Below, one piece after another: positions 32,950 to 44,600 of a DNA stretch of 64,000 nt. The notes below the pieces were generated by a model. That model was not told the DNA's origin, did no database searches, and saw nothing but the letters and a program-made list of their open reading frames with translations. The stretch is taken from the NCBI GenBank assembly GCA_029891345.1, contig CM056999.1, positions 27,005,418 through 27,069,417 on the forward strand, given 5' to 3'. The stretch comes from Dryococelus australis. Its lineage: Eukaryota; Arthropoda; Insecta; Phasmatodea; Phasmatidae. Within the stretch, counting starts at the first letter, position 1. The number at the start of each line of letters is the position of its first letter. Both the position numbers and the translations under genes were made by a program.

Positions 32950-33330
32950 CTTACAAAATTTTCAGTTATGAATGTATCATGCGACATATCTACGAACTCG
33001 TATTTTTAAGAAGAATCATATTATGTCACAGACATCTATTTGACAAATCATAATTTATTAAATAACAGCTATGTATTTTATTTTATATATGTTTATTTAA
33101 CTTTTATAAACAATGGTATCATGTGACGTGTCTACGAACTCGTATTCTAAAAATAATTATATTATGATATCACAACCATCGATTTGGTAATTCCCAATTT
33201 TATAAAATGAAAGTTATGAATGCCATTTTTATATATTTTTATTTAACTTTTACAAACAAGTATATCATGCGATGTGTCTACGAACTAGTAGTTGTTATAC
33301 AGATAAAGATATGTCGTCAATATATGATTA
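32950..33330. repeat. three tandem units of about 145 bp
   Basis: The phrase 'tctacgaact(c/a)gta' preceded by 'gtatcatg(c/t)gac/atgt' recurs at about 32990, 33132 and 33278, spacing 142-146 bases. Units are diverged. Confidence 0.7.
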
Positions 33331-33589
33331 TGTGACTATGACCAGCACCATATTGGATTTTATAAGAATATAAACTTAGTAGTAAAAAGGCCAAGTGTTA
33401 TATATTTCGGATTTGAGTTTTCGAATAGAAAGCTGAACAAACACTATGGACTTTGATTAATCGCATTTTTTCGTCACCATATTGAATTTAGTAGGCATAG
33501 AAGCCATTAATTATATTTTTTAATTAATTATGTTACCAGTCCGAGCATCAAATACAACAAAGTGGTTTCCTTACCACAGGTAGTGTTTT

Positions 33590-34575
33590 AAGTGCAATAT
33601 ATCACCTTATGTTTACTTATAAGAATATTTGATGGTAATGTCTGAACAATTTAATATATAGTTTCCAAATTCATAACATAGGCATCACCTACAATGGCGA
33701 GAAGGGTAGCAGGCCAAGTGTACCCTATGTCTATTTATAAGCATAGTTGATCATTTCCGAACCATTTAAGAACCAGTCGCCAAATTTATAACATAGGCAT
33801 CACCCACAATGATGAGAAGAGTCGCAGGGCCATGTATACCCTATGTCTACTTATAAGCATAGTTGACTGTAATTTCCGAACTGTGTAAGATATAGTTGCC
33901 AAATTCATATAATAGGCATTGTCCACGACGACGAAAAGGGTCGCAGAGCCAAGAATACCCTACGTCTACTTATAAGTATAGCTGATGGTAATTTACAAAC
34001 CATTTGAGATACAGTTGCTAAATTTGTAACATAGGCATTACCCACCATCACAAGAAGGGTCGCAGGATCAAGTATACCATATATCTACTTAAAAGCATAG
34101 TTGGCTGTAATATCCGAACTGTCAGAGATACAGTAACCAAATTCATAACATAGGCATCACCCACAACGACAAGAAGGCTTGCAGGCTCATGTAAACTTTA
34201 TGTCTACATAAGCATATTTCGCTGTAGTTTCCAAACCTATTTCAGATATAGTCGTCAGATTCATAATATAGGCATAGCCCCCGACAACGAAAAGAGTCGC
34301 AGATACAAGTATCATGTAAGCACAATTATAATCATATTTGACTATAATTTACGAACTGTTTATGATAGAGTCGTCAAATTCATAACATAGTCATCACCCC
34401 CGACAACAAAAGGAGTAGCAAAGACAAGTATGTACTAAGCACACTTATAAGTATAGTTGGCAATAATTTTCGGATTGTTTTACGATATAGCCAACAAATT
34501 GATAACATAGGCATAACCCCCAGCAAGCACAATTTTAGTATAGTTAACCATAATTTCCGAGTTTTTGAAATAGAT
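33590..34575. repeat. satellite array, eight units of about 118 bp
   Basis: The phrase 'ata(g)gcat.(a/g)cc..c' occurs at about 33678, 33793, 33911, 34030, 34149, 34267, 34387 and 34507, spacing 115-120. Each unit also carries 'tacttataagcatagtt' and 'aatttccgaac'. Similar unit length to, but different sequence from, the array at 42.56-43.23 kb. Confidence 0.85.
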
Positions 34576-36585
34576 AAAAGACTGAGAAGTATGTATCATT
34601 TAGCAGTTAATTTATTTTGCACGATCATCGAGCCCAGTAAGTTATGTTAGACGAAAAAAGAAAATAACATTGTTAAGAATGGGAATGATAAGGTTAACAT
34701 GGCAAAGAGATATACAAAACCAAATGTAAAGGATAATAGTTATAAAAACTTTCCAACCATTGTAATCACATGTGTCGGATGCTGAACGATATGTTAAAAG
34801 ATGCTAGACAAGACCAAGTCGTACTGGTCAATACAACAGAATACCAAACGCCTCTCAAATGAACCAAGTAAAATGGAACCATCAAATTCAGCCAACTCTC
34901 TCATTACTAGCAGCAGAACACATCTGTTCTGTACAACACTACACAGTCAACTAATATGTAAGCAAATTGTACAGGTAACTATTTTTAAAATGTACCATTT
35001 ATAGTCCTTGAACTGTAATCACATATGAAACAGCATGCATTTAAACAATTTGCTTCGCAAGAGACATGCTAGCACTATGTGCTGATACAAACAGATAAAT
35101 AAAAAAATTATAGCAGTAAATAGTTATAATCATTTAACCACCTGCATATATTACGTGAGTATCAAACACTGATCATAGTGTTAGTCTAAATAAAAATACT
35201 TTCACGAAGCTCAGGACACATGCGATAAGATAAACATTGCTAAACACTGATGCAAACAGATATAAAGGAAATATGTTATAAGCACTAACCAAAATTGCAA
35301 TCGCATATCACACAAGCATTGGGTGCTGTAAGCTGTGTTAAAAGTTGTCAGACAAGACCAGACCGCTGTGGCTAGAACAACAGAATAGGAAACATCTTTT
35401 GCATAAACTGAGTGAACGAAACATTCAAATTCAGCTGACACTCACATCAATGACAGGGGAACACGTCCGAACCTGCCGAGGTTGTGCGATTAACTCGCCC
35501 AGGTGGTTTGCTGGTGACACGAGCACCATTCTGGCCTCGTCAAGTCGAAGGGATAGTACAGAACACTAGACCAGAGAGAGAAAGAGAGAGAGAGAAAGAG
35601 ATGCATCATGCTCCAGGGTGGCAACCAGCCCAGTCACAAATCACTTCCTTTAAGAGAGGAATTCAGTACAAGGTAACAATTTAATCCATTTAAAACACTA
35701 TGTATACATGTACTTATTTAAACACATAGAATTTATATCACCAGAATCATAGCACATATGAAACAACATGTATTTAAACCATTAGTAGTGCAAGAGAGAC
35801 GACACTGCTACTTATGTTGAGGCAAAATATTTGAAAAGCAAGCTATTTATACGATTTTACCAACAAATGCATATTGCGCGAGCATCGCGAGATGTACGTT
35901 GTGTTAGGTAAAAAATATATAATTGTGAAGTGTGGGAATGATAAGGACAACACTGCTATACACCGATACAAACTGTTATATGCTCTTACCAACCCTTTCA
36001 ATCACATATTGCACATGCATTTCCCTCTACGAGAGGAATTCAGTACAAGATAACAATTTTTTTTCATTTTACTACATTAAGCTGTAAATATTAGTATGTC
36101 TCTTTAAAAATGTCGTTTCAAGTACACTGGTGTTTGTAGTAGATATTACTTCTGTCCACCCTACTCACTTTCAGTTCTACATAAGCAGTTCGTACCAACC
36201 CACATCGCACCAAATTGCTTTTTACTTTTGCCGAGAGGACATAGCAAAAATAACTCTATGCAGTTCTAGTGGTTAGAAAATTTGATCGTCTATTGTAGCA
36301 TATGGAAAGATGAAATCACTTACAGCGCTCGGCAAATATACCGAGCGAACATACCTACCTAAAGCATTCCTTCTCGCACGATACGAAATTAAATCCATCT
36401 ATTAACACCTACCTCATGTATATCTGTAACAGGACAAAGAGATTCTTGACCATCTAGAATGTTATCAAGATAGTGCTTTCGTTACAGGCACGATACATCT
36501 TAGGACCTGGTGTAAGACACACAATGAGAGCAAGCAATAGTAAAAAAAAACAAAGCACAACCAACAGCAGTTGCGAGTGAGGCAA

Positions 36586-36615
36586 CTGAAGACGGGGATT
36601 TCTTCCCGTCTTCAG
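36586..36615. repeat. perfect 11-bp hairpin
   Basis: CTGAAGACGGG (36586-36596) and CCCGTCTTCAG (36605-36615) around an 8-base loop, in the non-coding stretch before the AGGTCA-containing repeats. Confidence 0.6.
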
Positions 36616-36719
36616 CAGCCAAGATTTGTGATTTTTTCTGCGATTTGAAAATTTTCTAATAAAAGTAAGATATTATTTTTTGTTTTAAGCAGTAGATTTT
36701 GTTCTATAGGGTGATCAAA

Positions 36720-36990
36720 TGACAAGATCAAGGTCACATGATTATCATCCAAGGTCATATGACATCATCGAAGGTCAAGGCCATGGTTGCTTTTTGACAT
36801 GGTTCCTGCTGTTGTGAGTGAGGTAAATTGATTTTCTCAGTGTTCCCAGGTTGTTTTATAAACCTAATAGGGGTTTAATGTCAAAGGTCACAGTTACTTG
36901 CTGTCATGGTTCCTGCTGTTGTGAGGAAAATTGATTTTCTCAGAGGGTTCCAATGATTGTTTTATAAACAAAATATATGTTTGATCTCTT
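36720..36990. repeat. two tandem units with AAGGTCA words
   Basis: CATGGTTCCTGCTGTTGTGAG followed by ATTGATTTTCTCAG and TTGTTTTATAAAC occurs twice, about 115 bases apart. AAGGTCA occurs at about 36728, 36752, 36774 and 36884. The same word pervades the repeats at 42.56-43.2, 45.17-45.6 and 46.63-46.7 kb. Confidence 0.6.
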
Positions 36991-37719
36991 AATCTCTAAA
37001 AATGCCTGCAGGTTGTGCTCTCGCACTTGTTGATCGCCAGTGTAGTCATCTTGGCAGTGGCAGCGGTGGCTGTTGCTAGTTGATCACACAATGTCGGACA
37101 GGGTGGGTGCATTCCACTACTAGTGATGCAGGATGTGAGTGTTGGCTGTAATCTGAATTTGGTTGTTTCATTTCGATCGGTTCGTAAGGAAATTGTTTGC
37201 TATTCTACAGTACTAGTCAGGGCAGTCTGGTCTTCATTAGCATAATCTAACGCGACATACAATGCTAGACATATGTGCAACATGTGCTGGTTGGTAAGTG
37301 CTTATACCTAGTTTCCTTTACATTTTATATCTGTTTGCATCGGTATGTGGCAGTGTCAACCTTATCGCTCTCCCTGCTTCTCGACTCTGTCATAGTATTT
37401 TATTTTAGTCTAATGTGATGAACGTTGTTCGATGCTCCCATATTATGCTATGGTTGGTAGCGGAATTCGTGTGCCTCTGTACTATAGTATGGCTCGGTCG
37501 AAAGGCATATGTGGGGAAAATAGTTTGCTATTCTACTGTACTAACCAAGGCTACCATGTCAGTTTTTTTTTCAGACACATGGTTTTGTCTAGCAACGACT
37601 AATGCGATGTACAGTGCTCGTCGCTTGTACAATAAATTTTGGTTGGTAGGCATTTATAACTATTTTATATCTCATCATCAATATGTAGCTGTGCCGTCGT
37701 CTATTGCATGGCAACTGGT

Positions 37720-38160
37720 TTAAATGTGTGTCTTTACACGTCGTGTAATGTGTAGTTTTAGATTAATGGTTTCGTCTAGCAACAACTGATGCGATGTAAA
37801 GTGCTCGTCGCTTGTGCAATATGTGTTGGTTGGTAGGAAGGGAAGACATAAATGTCCACAATTCCACATGTTATGTAGCTGCTCTGTTTCGTAATTGTAT
37901 GTTAGTTTGGTATATTTCAAATACTCGCGCAGTTTGGGTGGAGGATGCAAATTCCCAAAACAGTCACAATAGTCTGCATATTTACCTTTTTTTACATGAG
38001 CTACCCATTGCTTACCAGGCCCGGCTGTTATATCCAGATTGTTTACAGCACACACTTCTTTCTTGGGTTTAGCAGACAAATCATATCTTATAAATACACC
38101 TGTAAAATTAGGTATTTTCAATTTGCACCCCAAAATTTCCAAATCCACATTCGTGAGCAC
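37720..38160 (-). pseudogene. adenovirus-type cysteine protease of Polinton
   Basis: Open frame of 146 codons with the Polinton protease pattern: 'MLTNVDLEILGCKLKIPNFT', 'GVFIRYDL', 'GPGKQWVAHVKKGKYADYCD', 'CFGNLHPPPKLREYLKY' and 'WNCGHLCLPFL'. In active relatives a catalytic His sits just before WVA; here it is Gln. The 'NCGHLCL' Cys and the 'D-FGNL' acidic position remain. The enzyme matures capsid proteins in the adenovirus/Polinton lineage. It is open but probably inactive; the part after 'PFLP' has drifted. It lies tail-to-tail with the repeats at 37.5 kb and downstream of the PX-like gene on the same strand. Confidence 0.8.
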
Positions 38161-38205
38161 TTGTGTAGGGAGATTTCACTGTCACCTCTTCCTGCTGCAT
38201 CGATT

Positions 38206-38760
38206 TTAACAATTCCGCCTCCTACTGGGTATGGCTCTAGGAAAAGGCCTTGGCAATTTTCTGTTAACCCTGGCGATTGTTTCCATATTTATGTTGTAAC
38301 TTTGTGCTTCGGACAACCACTTCCATTCGTTCGATGCAGTGTTGATGGCTTGGACGATACAACTCGTGGCTCCGATTAGGCGTCCGAGGACCCCGAGTGC
38401 AGATAAAAGCAATGGAAAAAATCTGCCTGTAAATATATTCTTAGTCTTCCATGATTTTCTTCCTTTTGTTGCCACTTTGTGTTTCAATTGCACCTTCCTC
38501 TGGCTCTCTGCACCTGTTCACATTTTAACATTTGCCTTTCTCTTGCTGTTATATCCCATGCCCATTTTCACTTCGGCCTTCATAGCGTTGGAAATGTCCC
38601 ATGCTGCTATTTTTTCTTTAAGACAGGCATTCTGTGCAAGTATCTTGTCAGCCTGGTGTCTGACTTGCATATAATTTGTGCTGGGAGTAAGCAATGTCGC
38701 ACTGCTTGCACACCTCGTCCAGAACATGTATTCTGGAATGTGCAGCTCTAGCTGTACATT
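38206..38760 (-). pseudogene. PX-like basic core/minor virion protein of Polinton
   Basis: Two overlapping minus-strand blocks. The upstream one contains 'NYMQVRHQADKILAQNACLK' and 'DISNAMKAEVKMGMGYNSKR'. The downstream one is basic then hydrophobic: 'GRKSWKTKN', 'GRFFPLLLSALGVLGRLIGA', '...EAQSYNINMETIAR'. A basic segment followed by a glycine-leucine hydrophobic helix and a charged tail, next to the protease, is typical of the PX/pVI-like small virion proteins of insect Polintons. A frameshift near 38500 separates the blocks. Function inferred from position and composition. Confidence 0.5.
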
Positions 38761-38871
38761 GTTGATCAGTGTATCGACGATCCTGCACCAGCTACAGTCT
38801 TACCTCTTCGAGGCATCGCATTAAACTGAATGAGTAAAGCTTAAGTATAGATACGACCCTTTTATACATTT

Positions 38872-39126
38872 TTGTTCCAGTACCTGGAACAGTACGGACG
38901 AATCACATATTCAAATATGACATTTCAGTGCGAATTCTGCCAAAGACAGTTTTCTTGGAGTGATAATTCGAAGACACATTATATTACACAGAAAACGTGC
39001 TTAAGGCCATCAAGAGGCTTGCACATGCTACCTTCTCCTCCAATGTATGATATAAAACCAAGCATAAGAAAACACTATACAGATCATCAAGCAAGAGGTT
39101 ATTCTACCCATTTGCATTCGTGCTGA
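38872..39126 (+). CDS. C2H2-finger ORF before the packaging ATPase
   Basis: An 84-codon ORF with one C-x2-C finger half (FQCEFCQRQFSW) and downstream His/Cys ('KTHYITQKTC'). It immediately precedes the ATPase reading frames and may be the broken start of that gene or a separate small zinc-finger gene of the Polinton. No closer assignment possible. Confidence 0.35.
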   Translation: MFQYLEQYGRITYSNMTFQCEFCQRQFSWSDNSKTHYITQKTCLRPSRGLHMLPSPPMYDIKPSIRKHYTDHQARGYSTHLHSC

Positions 39127-39129
39127 AGA

Positions 39130-39770
39130 TGACGATATCTCCCACAAATCGCCACTTGGAAGAGTATTTCCGAATACAGTGAAGAGCATCATCTTGGGAC
39201 CATCAAACTGCGGGAAAATATGCCTCCCACTGAGCCTGCTAGAAGAAGAGAATGGTTTTCAGTTCGAGAACGTGTACATTCATTCTAAATCGCTCCAGTA
39301 ACTTAAATATTGGCGATTGGCTCAAGTACTGCAGGCTATGGAAGGCATGGGTTATTTCCCATGCAGCGATAATGAAGCTGTCTTACCTACGAGTGAAGCA
39401 CTGCGACAGTCGGTATTTGTCTTCGACGACATTGCTTGCGAAAAACAAACTGGTATTCAATAATACTTTAGCATGGAATGGCAAGCGAATGTGGACTGCA
39501 TGTACCTTGGCCAGTCTTATTCGCGCATACCCAAACAGATGCTCAGCGACAATGCAAATATGTTGGTGCTGTTTCGCATGGACGACACTAATTTACGTTA
39601 TGTTTATGATGATCACATCAATATGGACATGATGCTATCAGATTTCAAGAGTCTGTGTGCTTTGTGCTGTAAATAGAAATGTGGGTTTTTGATGATCATT
39701 AGGGACTGGCCCCTATATAATGGGAGGTACAGACGTGGGTTCGATCAGTTCATCGCCAGGCATCGAGAAT
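39130..39770 (+). pseudogene. Polinton A32-like packaging ATPase (copy 2)
   Basis: DNA-packaging ATPase. Walker A is 'SIIFGPSNCGKI' (about 39195-39230). It continues with 'FENVYIHSKSLQ' (39264-39300), 'QAMEGMGYFP' (39335-39365), Walker B 'VFVFDDIACEKQTGIQ' (39415-39460), 'WQANVDCMYLGQSYSRIPKQ' (39480-39540), 'DNANMLVLFRMDDTNLRYVY' (39549-39610) and a final 'DWPLYNGRYRRGFDQFI' (39705-39755). Motif order matches copy 1 at 10.1-10.7 kb, but base composition is much less AT-rich, so it belongs to a different element. At least four frameshifts and stops. Confidence 0.85.
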
Positions 39771-40320
39771 GAGTTACAGCATATCGAAACTCGAAAAAGT
39801 AAGCTCAAGCTGCGTCTTCACAAAGATGACGATGGAGGCTGTCCCTTAGCAGGAAATGATGGAACTTTTGATGTTGGTAGAAGAATAATTCGAGATGTTG
39901 GCGAACCCGAACAATCCGAGGATGAAGCTGCTAAATTTTCGTCCTCGAAACTGGTAATGGCATCATCTCTTAATTATGCAGTGTGTTGGCAGAACAAGAC
40001 ACATTATTTCGGAACTACTTGTCTGAGCTCGGGGTGAAGATGAAGTGTGTGAAGACAGAGATCGTCCGTGATATGACGGGCATGCACTAGCAAGTGGCGA
40101 GTGTTTGAAGGTAAATTATCGACAGATTGAATGTGGAATCTGCGCAAAATGAAGAGAATCTGAAAAACCTGGAAGGATATATGACATGTACATTCACAAA
40201 CTCGATTTCCCACCTTGTCACGAAAACTGATATTCAAAATTACAGCAGGGACATGTTGGATGTCTGCAGCAAATGCCTGACAAATTCCAAAAGTATTTTG
40301 GCTGAGGTCTGCATCTAAAC
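39720..40320 (+). pseudogene. hypothetical Polinton protein downstream of the ATPase
   Basis: Two readable blocks: a charged one ('ETRKSKLKLRLHKDDDGG', ...'EDEAAKFSSS...LNYAVCW') to 40037, and another ('EENLKNLEGYMTCTFTNSI', 'DMLDVCSKCLTNSKSI') to 40318. The boundary with the ATPase end overlaps by a few tens of bases. No family recognised. Confidence 0.35.
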
Positions 40321-40389
40321 CGACAGAAGAGAGCAACAGTAAAAATTTGTATTCTGTATGATGTCGGACATTGCCAGATAACTACATCG

Positions 40390-41115
40390 TATGATTCAGT
40401 TTGTCCACTCGATGTATTTGTTCACTAAGATGGTCAAAATTTCATGCGACCTCTTAAATGAAGACATTTTAAAGCTCATTACTCGTCGTCTCGCTGGACT
40501 CAGGAAGAGCGATGGAGCACCAGTAGCAATGAAGACCGAAAACGACGATACCGACGAGCCTAAGAAGAAAATTAAACATGAAGATGTACAGTCAAATTGG
40601 GACGATGGATCGGATAATGATTTTCCATGCAAGAAAAAATGTGCAGAAGTGAGACCTGAAATATAATGCTCTGGTTAGAGAGTACCTACGATCGTACACA
40701 TCTCGTAATAATTATACGACATATTGTGTATACAAGCATGATAATAAATGGTTCCTCGGATCTGATGAAATAGTGTTTCTATTAGGTGGGAGCATCCAAG
40801 TTGGTGACTACAAGACACGTGGAACCCCCGGGCTATATGAACTTATATTTTGCAAGGAACCCAGAGAGTTTACAGAATCAGACTTACTGGAATACAACAC
40901 TTTGCTCGAACTCATGCATACGCTTTACCAAGATAATGATCCCGAGACCTGTGTTTATAAGGCCGAAGATCATGGAAAAATCTACATCCTTGCAGTCCTC
41001 TTTAGCAGCCTAGCGCTGAAAAGTCTGAAGAAGACAGACTACGACAAGAACACCGACTACATAATCTGGGAAGCCCCGAACGAACTGATGGATAGGCTGC
41101 AGCTAATGGTCGCTT
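40390..41115 (+). pseudogene. conserved Polinton protein with 'PGLYELIF' and 'PNELMDRL' blocks
   Basis: Readable in two frames. The first is acidic and basic: 'LLNEDILKLITRRLAGLRKS', then a KKKIKHED patch. The second, after 40773, has 'FLLGGSIQVGDYKTRGTPGL', 'YELIFCKEP..FTESDLLEY' and 'YIIWEAPNELMDRLQLMVAS'. In insect Polintons these last two blocks belong together in one conserved protein of unknown or capsid-associated role. Here its C-terminal helix is lost and the sequence runs directly into the integrase in an overlapping frame. Confidence 0.55.
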
Positions 41116-41119
41116 CGCA

Positions 41120-42067
41120 AAAGGTTGGAAGGATGGAGGTTACATACTATGAGTCGATTGGGAATCGCCCTCGAACTGCATGCATCTACGAGCTACAACT
41201 ACCGACATCGCATGGTCGTGATATGTGGGATGAATTACCTGTTTCAAGCGGACTTCGTCGAGATGATACTGTATGCTCAGATCAACAAGGGCTACAAATA
41301 CATGTTGACTGTCATCAATGCATATAGCAAATTTGCCTGGGCTAGACCTGTCATGTCAAAGAATGTGTGTAATGTCGCCGAAGCCATGGCAGATGTATTG
41401 CGCTAAGGACGTATACTGACTAATCTACAAACCAACCAGGGCAAAGAATTCTGCGAAGAAAAGTTAAAGGCCTTGATGAAGAAACATAACATTAATCATT
41501 ATTATACATAGAGCAATCTCAAAGTTTATTTCGCCATGAGGTTCAACAGAACTCTGAATGGGAAAAATGGGGTGGCATCTCGTTGAGAATGGTAACTACA
41601 AGTGGCTGACACTACAGCCGTAACTCGTACATGCGTACAATTCCACAGTTAATTCTACTACTCGCAGGAGGCCCGAAGATGTAAAGAACGGCTCCCTGGT
41701 TTGGGATCTGTATGCTATTTCGAAGAGGAGGGACCTCTGCAAGCCTAAAGCAAAGGTTGGCCGTCTGGTTCACATTTCCAAACAAAAAGGCATCTTATAG
41801 AAAGGGTTCATGGCGAAATAGAGCCCTGAACTAGTTCGTGTACGATGTATACGCAACTATGCTCCAAGGACCTACTTTCTCGAGGATTTGAATAATATTC
41901 CCATCCATGGAGGCTTCTAAATAGAGGAAATCCAGCCTACCAAGTTTTCAAATGTGTATTTGGTCGATAAGGTACTGAAACGACATAATGTAAGGGCGTA
42001 TGCCGAGTGGTGGGGTTTCCCTGCCCGCTTCAATTCCAGGGTCGCCAAAGTGGACATCGAGCAGTGA
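41120..42067 (+). pseudogene. Polinton retroviral-like integrase (copy 2)
   Basis: The rve core starts at 'FQADFVEMILYAQINKGYKY' (first Asp kept) and 'TVINAYSKFAWARPVMSKN' (41240-41370). Then come 'LQTNQGKEFCEEKLKALMKK' (41425-41485; the expected Asp is Asn) and 'MRFNRTLNGKNG' (41540-41570; the expected Glu is Met). The SH3-like part has 'VGRLVHISKQKGIL' and 'RNYAPRTYFLEDLN', with a chromo-like tail 'YLVDKVLKRHNVRAYAEWWG' (41955-42020). Two of three catalytic acidic residues are therefore lost and several frameshifts are present. It ends 19 bases before the inverted repeat at 42086. Confidence 0.85.
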
Positions 42068-42559
42068 ACACCAAAGAAGCTTTACAGTAGTAAGAGTTAA
42101 CCGATGAAGAAACGAGGGTGTGGAGTGCAGGAGCCAGGAGCTGGCCGCTGCAATATTGTGATCCACCATCCACTATCTTTTTTCCTTTTTTCCCCTCCAA
42201 ATTTCCCTTTTTCACTCAAAATATACTAAATTTCTTTAAAACGTTCCCTTTTCCATAAAAATTTCCCTAAAATTGTGACCATGAGTCAACAGTTGAGAAT
42301 GATTAGCGACCCATGTAACCTTGGGCGAGGGAAAGTGGACCAGTCAGGAACTTTGACATTGATCTTCAAATCCAAAGTTCCAAAAAATTCCAAAAAAGCT
42401 TAAAACATTTATTACAAAAAAATCTTTTAAAATTTATTTTAAAATATTAAATATCCCGATGTTCACTCGTCACACCCCTCACCAAAAAAAGTTAGTCGGC
42501 AGGCCTCCCCCATATAGCCTAAACCTAATCAGCCTTCTTGATGCTGTTAACCATCATAG

Positions 42560-43230
42560 CAGCTATATTGGATGCAGATGACCTTGACTTTGACCCTATG
42601 ACCTTAAATTATCTTGAAAAAACTCGAGAAAAATATATGAGAGTAATTGCACATAATATGTTACCTACTACTACCATAACACATGCAGATGACCTTGACC
42701 TTGACCCTATGACCATGATGACATTGAAAACAAAACTTAAGAAAAATGCATAAAATTCAGCATGCATATTACATTACTGAGTGCTACCACCATATTAGTT
42801 GCAGATGACCTTTAACTCAACCCCATGACTTTGAATGACATTGTAAACAAAAACCCCCAAAAAATACATAAAAGTCAGCAAGCCTATTACATTACAGTCT
42901 ACAATCAACATATTTGATGCAGACGACCTGGACCTTCACTCCATGGCCTTCAATGATGATTAAAACAAAAACTCGAGAAAAGTGAATACATTTGTAAACG
43001 TCAAGGAGCATATTGTATTACTAACCATTATCACCACATTAAATGCAGGTAATGTTGATCTTGACCCCATGACATTGAATAACCTTGAAAAAATTCGAGA
43101 AAAAAAACATAAAAGTTAGCAAGCATATTATGCTACAGACCACTAACACCATATTGGGTACAGGCGACACTGACCTAGACCCTTTGGCCTTAAACCTTAA
43201 AAAAATTTTAAAAAAATTCAAATGTATACA
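42560..43230. repeat. six tandem units of about 118 bp inside the left inverted repeat
   Basis: The phrase 'gcaga(t/c)gacct(t)...ac...ccatgacc/tt...aa.gac/at' starts at about 42574, 42684, 42801, 42919, 43044 and 43160. Two inverted units occur at about 45185 and 45305 in the opposite end. Each unit holds one to three GACCT(T) words (AAGGTC on the other strand). Confidence 0.85.
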
Positions 43231-43517
43231 TCTCAACGATGCAACTTTGTTAATTATAATATTCGTTTAGGCATCTCGTTATTCACATTCGTGTTGTTTT
43301 TGTGCGAAGATACTGTAACATTTATTACAACGACACACTGTGCAGGGTGGATTATGTAGGTAACTTCGTTTTTAAGGACATGTACCGAAGACACGAGAGA
43401 CCTTATTGCAGTAAACCTGGTATCAATGTACTGATGAGAAATATGCTTCGCCTTTACAGGTCTTTGCATGTCAAGTAAACTGTCACTACGGCTGAATTAC
43501 TTACTGCACCTGCCACA

Positions 43518-43781
43518 CTAATATGACACACGACAGGGATTCTTGCCACAATTAAAGCACTCATGTAACCATGAATTATGTTCTAAAGTAAATTCCTTAC
43601 CAAAAAAGTGGCACTGATGACATAGTGGTTCAGGCAAAGACTCGGGCAGGCATGTTGGATATGTAGGTGTAGGAGCTAAAGAAGCAGGTAATGCCAGCAA
43701 TGATGTTCTAGCTACCACTTCTGAAGAAGTCCATGTCTCTGCTGTAGCTACCATTATCACGGGAGTGCCTGATGACATCAC
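43518..43781 (-). CDS. hypothetical Cys/His-rich ORF within the deleted Polinton
   Basis: An 87-codon ORF, proline- and serine-rich in its first half. The end has 'CHQCHFFGKEF', 'HNSWLHECFNCGKNPCR', that is three Cys pairs with His between, compatible with zinc-binding knuckles. No family recognised; it may be a leftover of an internal gene of the element. Confidence 0.3.
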   Translation of the reverse strand: MMSSGTPVIMVATAETWTSSEVVARTSLLALPASLAPTPTYPTCLPESLPEPLCHQCHFFGKEFTLEHNSWLHECFNCGKNPCRVSY

Positions 43782-43984
43782 AGATGCAGAATAAGACTTA
43801 GATACAAAGAGACAGAAGCTAGCCGAGATGATCTGCCTTTCATGCTAGCTATTGTCAAACTAATCCTCTCAACCAACCCCCCTACTGTTTATAATATATG
43901 CAAATGCAAGCTCTAAGACCTCATATTGTCTTTAATTTAATAGTATTGCGCCATTAATACATTGTTCGTAAATCGACCAGCCAA

Positions 43985-44250
43985 TCACTGAGTTCTCAAG
44001 CCGACTAACTCCTACAGACTGAATCCAGCCAACTAACTCTTACAGACTGACTCCTACAGACTGATTCTTAAATTACTCCTAAGTGACTCCTAATGAATCC
44101 TTATGACTCCAAAATTACTCTTAAATTACTGTTAAATGTATCCTAATGACTATAAAATGACTCCTTAGGAATCCCAAATAACTCCTTATGACTCCAAAAT
44201 GACTCCTAATGACCCCACAATGACTCCAAAATGACTCATAATATCTCCAG
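43985..44250. repeat. minisatellite, units of 12-15 bp (tgactccaaaa / tgactccta)
   Basis: Many near-identical copies of 'tgactcctaa', 'tgactccaaaa', 'actgactcc' in a row. Non-coding. Confidence 0.85.
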
Positions 44251-44254
44251 ATTG

Positions 44255-44600
44255 CGGTGTTTGCTGTGCTGATGCGGTTCTTGCTGTGGTGATTGTGGTG
44301 AATGTGTTTCTGATTATGGTAAACATGGTGCTAATTTGCAGTGCATGTGATGCTGATTGTGGTGTGTGCAGTGCTGATTGCGATGCGTGTAGTGTTGATG
44401 GCAGTGTGGGGAGTGCTGATTGCATCACTGATAGTTATGTGTGCAGTGCTGATTGCGATGCGTTTAGTGTTGATGGCAGTGTGGGGAGTGCTGATTGCAG
44501 CACTGATAGTTATGTGTGCAGTGCTGATTGCAGTGCATACAATGTCAAATTTGGTGTGTGCAGTGCTAGTAAGGTGCTAAGTGTGGTGCATGTGTGTGTG
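44255..44600. repeat. minisatellite, units built from 'gtgctgattg(c)'
   Basis: Repeats of about 14-15 bases arranged in a higher-order unit near 95 bases ('gcagtgctgattgcgatgcg' and 'gttgatggcagtgtggggag' recur at 44362/44441 and so on). It creates long ORFs in two frames that are artefacts. Confidence 0.85.

Larger units (their letters stand above)
34600..37760. repeat. irregular repeats, partly inverted, next to the second Polinton gene set
   Basis: The phrase 'caacactgcta...ctgatgcaaacagatataaa...ttataagcactaaccaa...tgcaat.acatat..cacatgcatt' recurs between 34.67 and 36.05 kb. Its inverted version appears at about 37.2-37.35 and, partly, 37.5-37.83 kb ('ttggttggtaggcatttata', 'gtttgcatcggtatgtggcagtgt'). 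A (GA)n run is at 35573-35600. This may be the remains of the terminal repeats of the Polinton whose protease starts at 38.16 kb. Short ORFs inside are chance. Confidence 0.5.

Noticed and set aside
37415..37723. 102-codon plus-strand ORF rich in Cys and Trp
   Set aside because: Lies within irregular repeats that recur in inverted form at 34.6-36 kb; no family signature.
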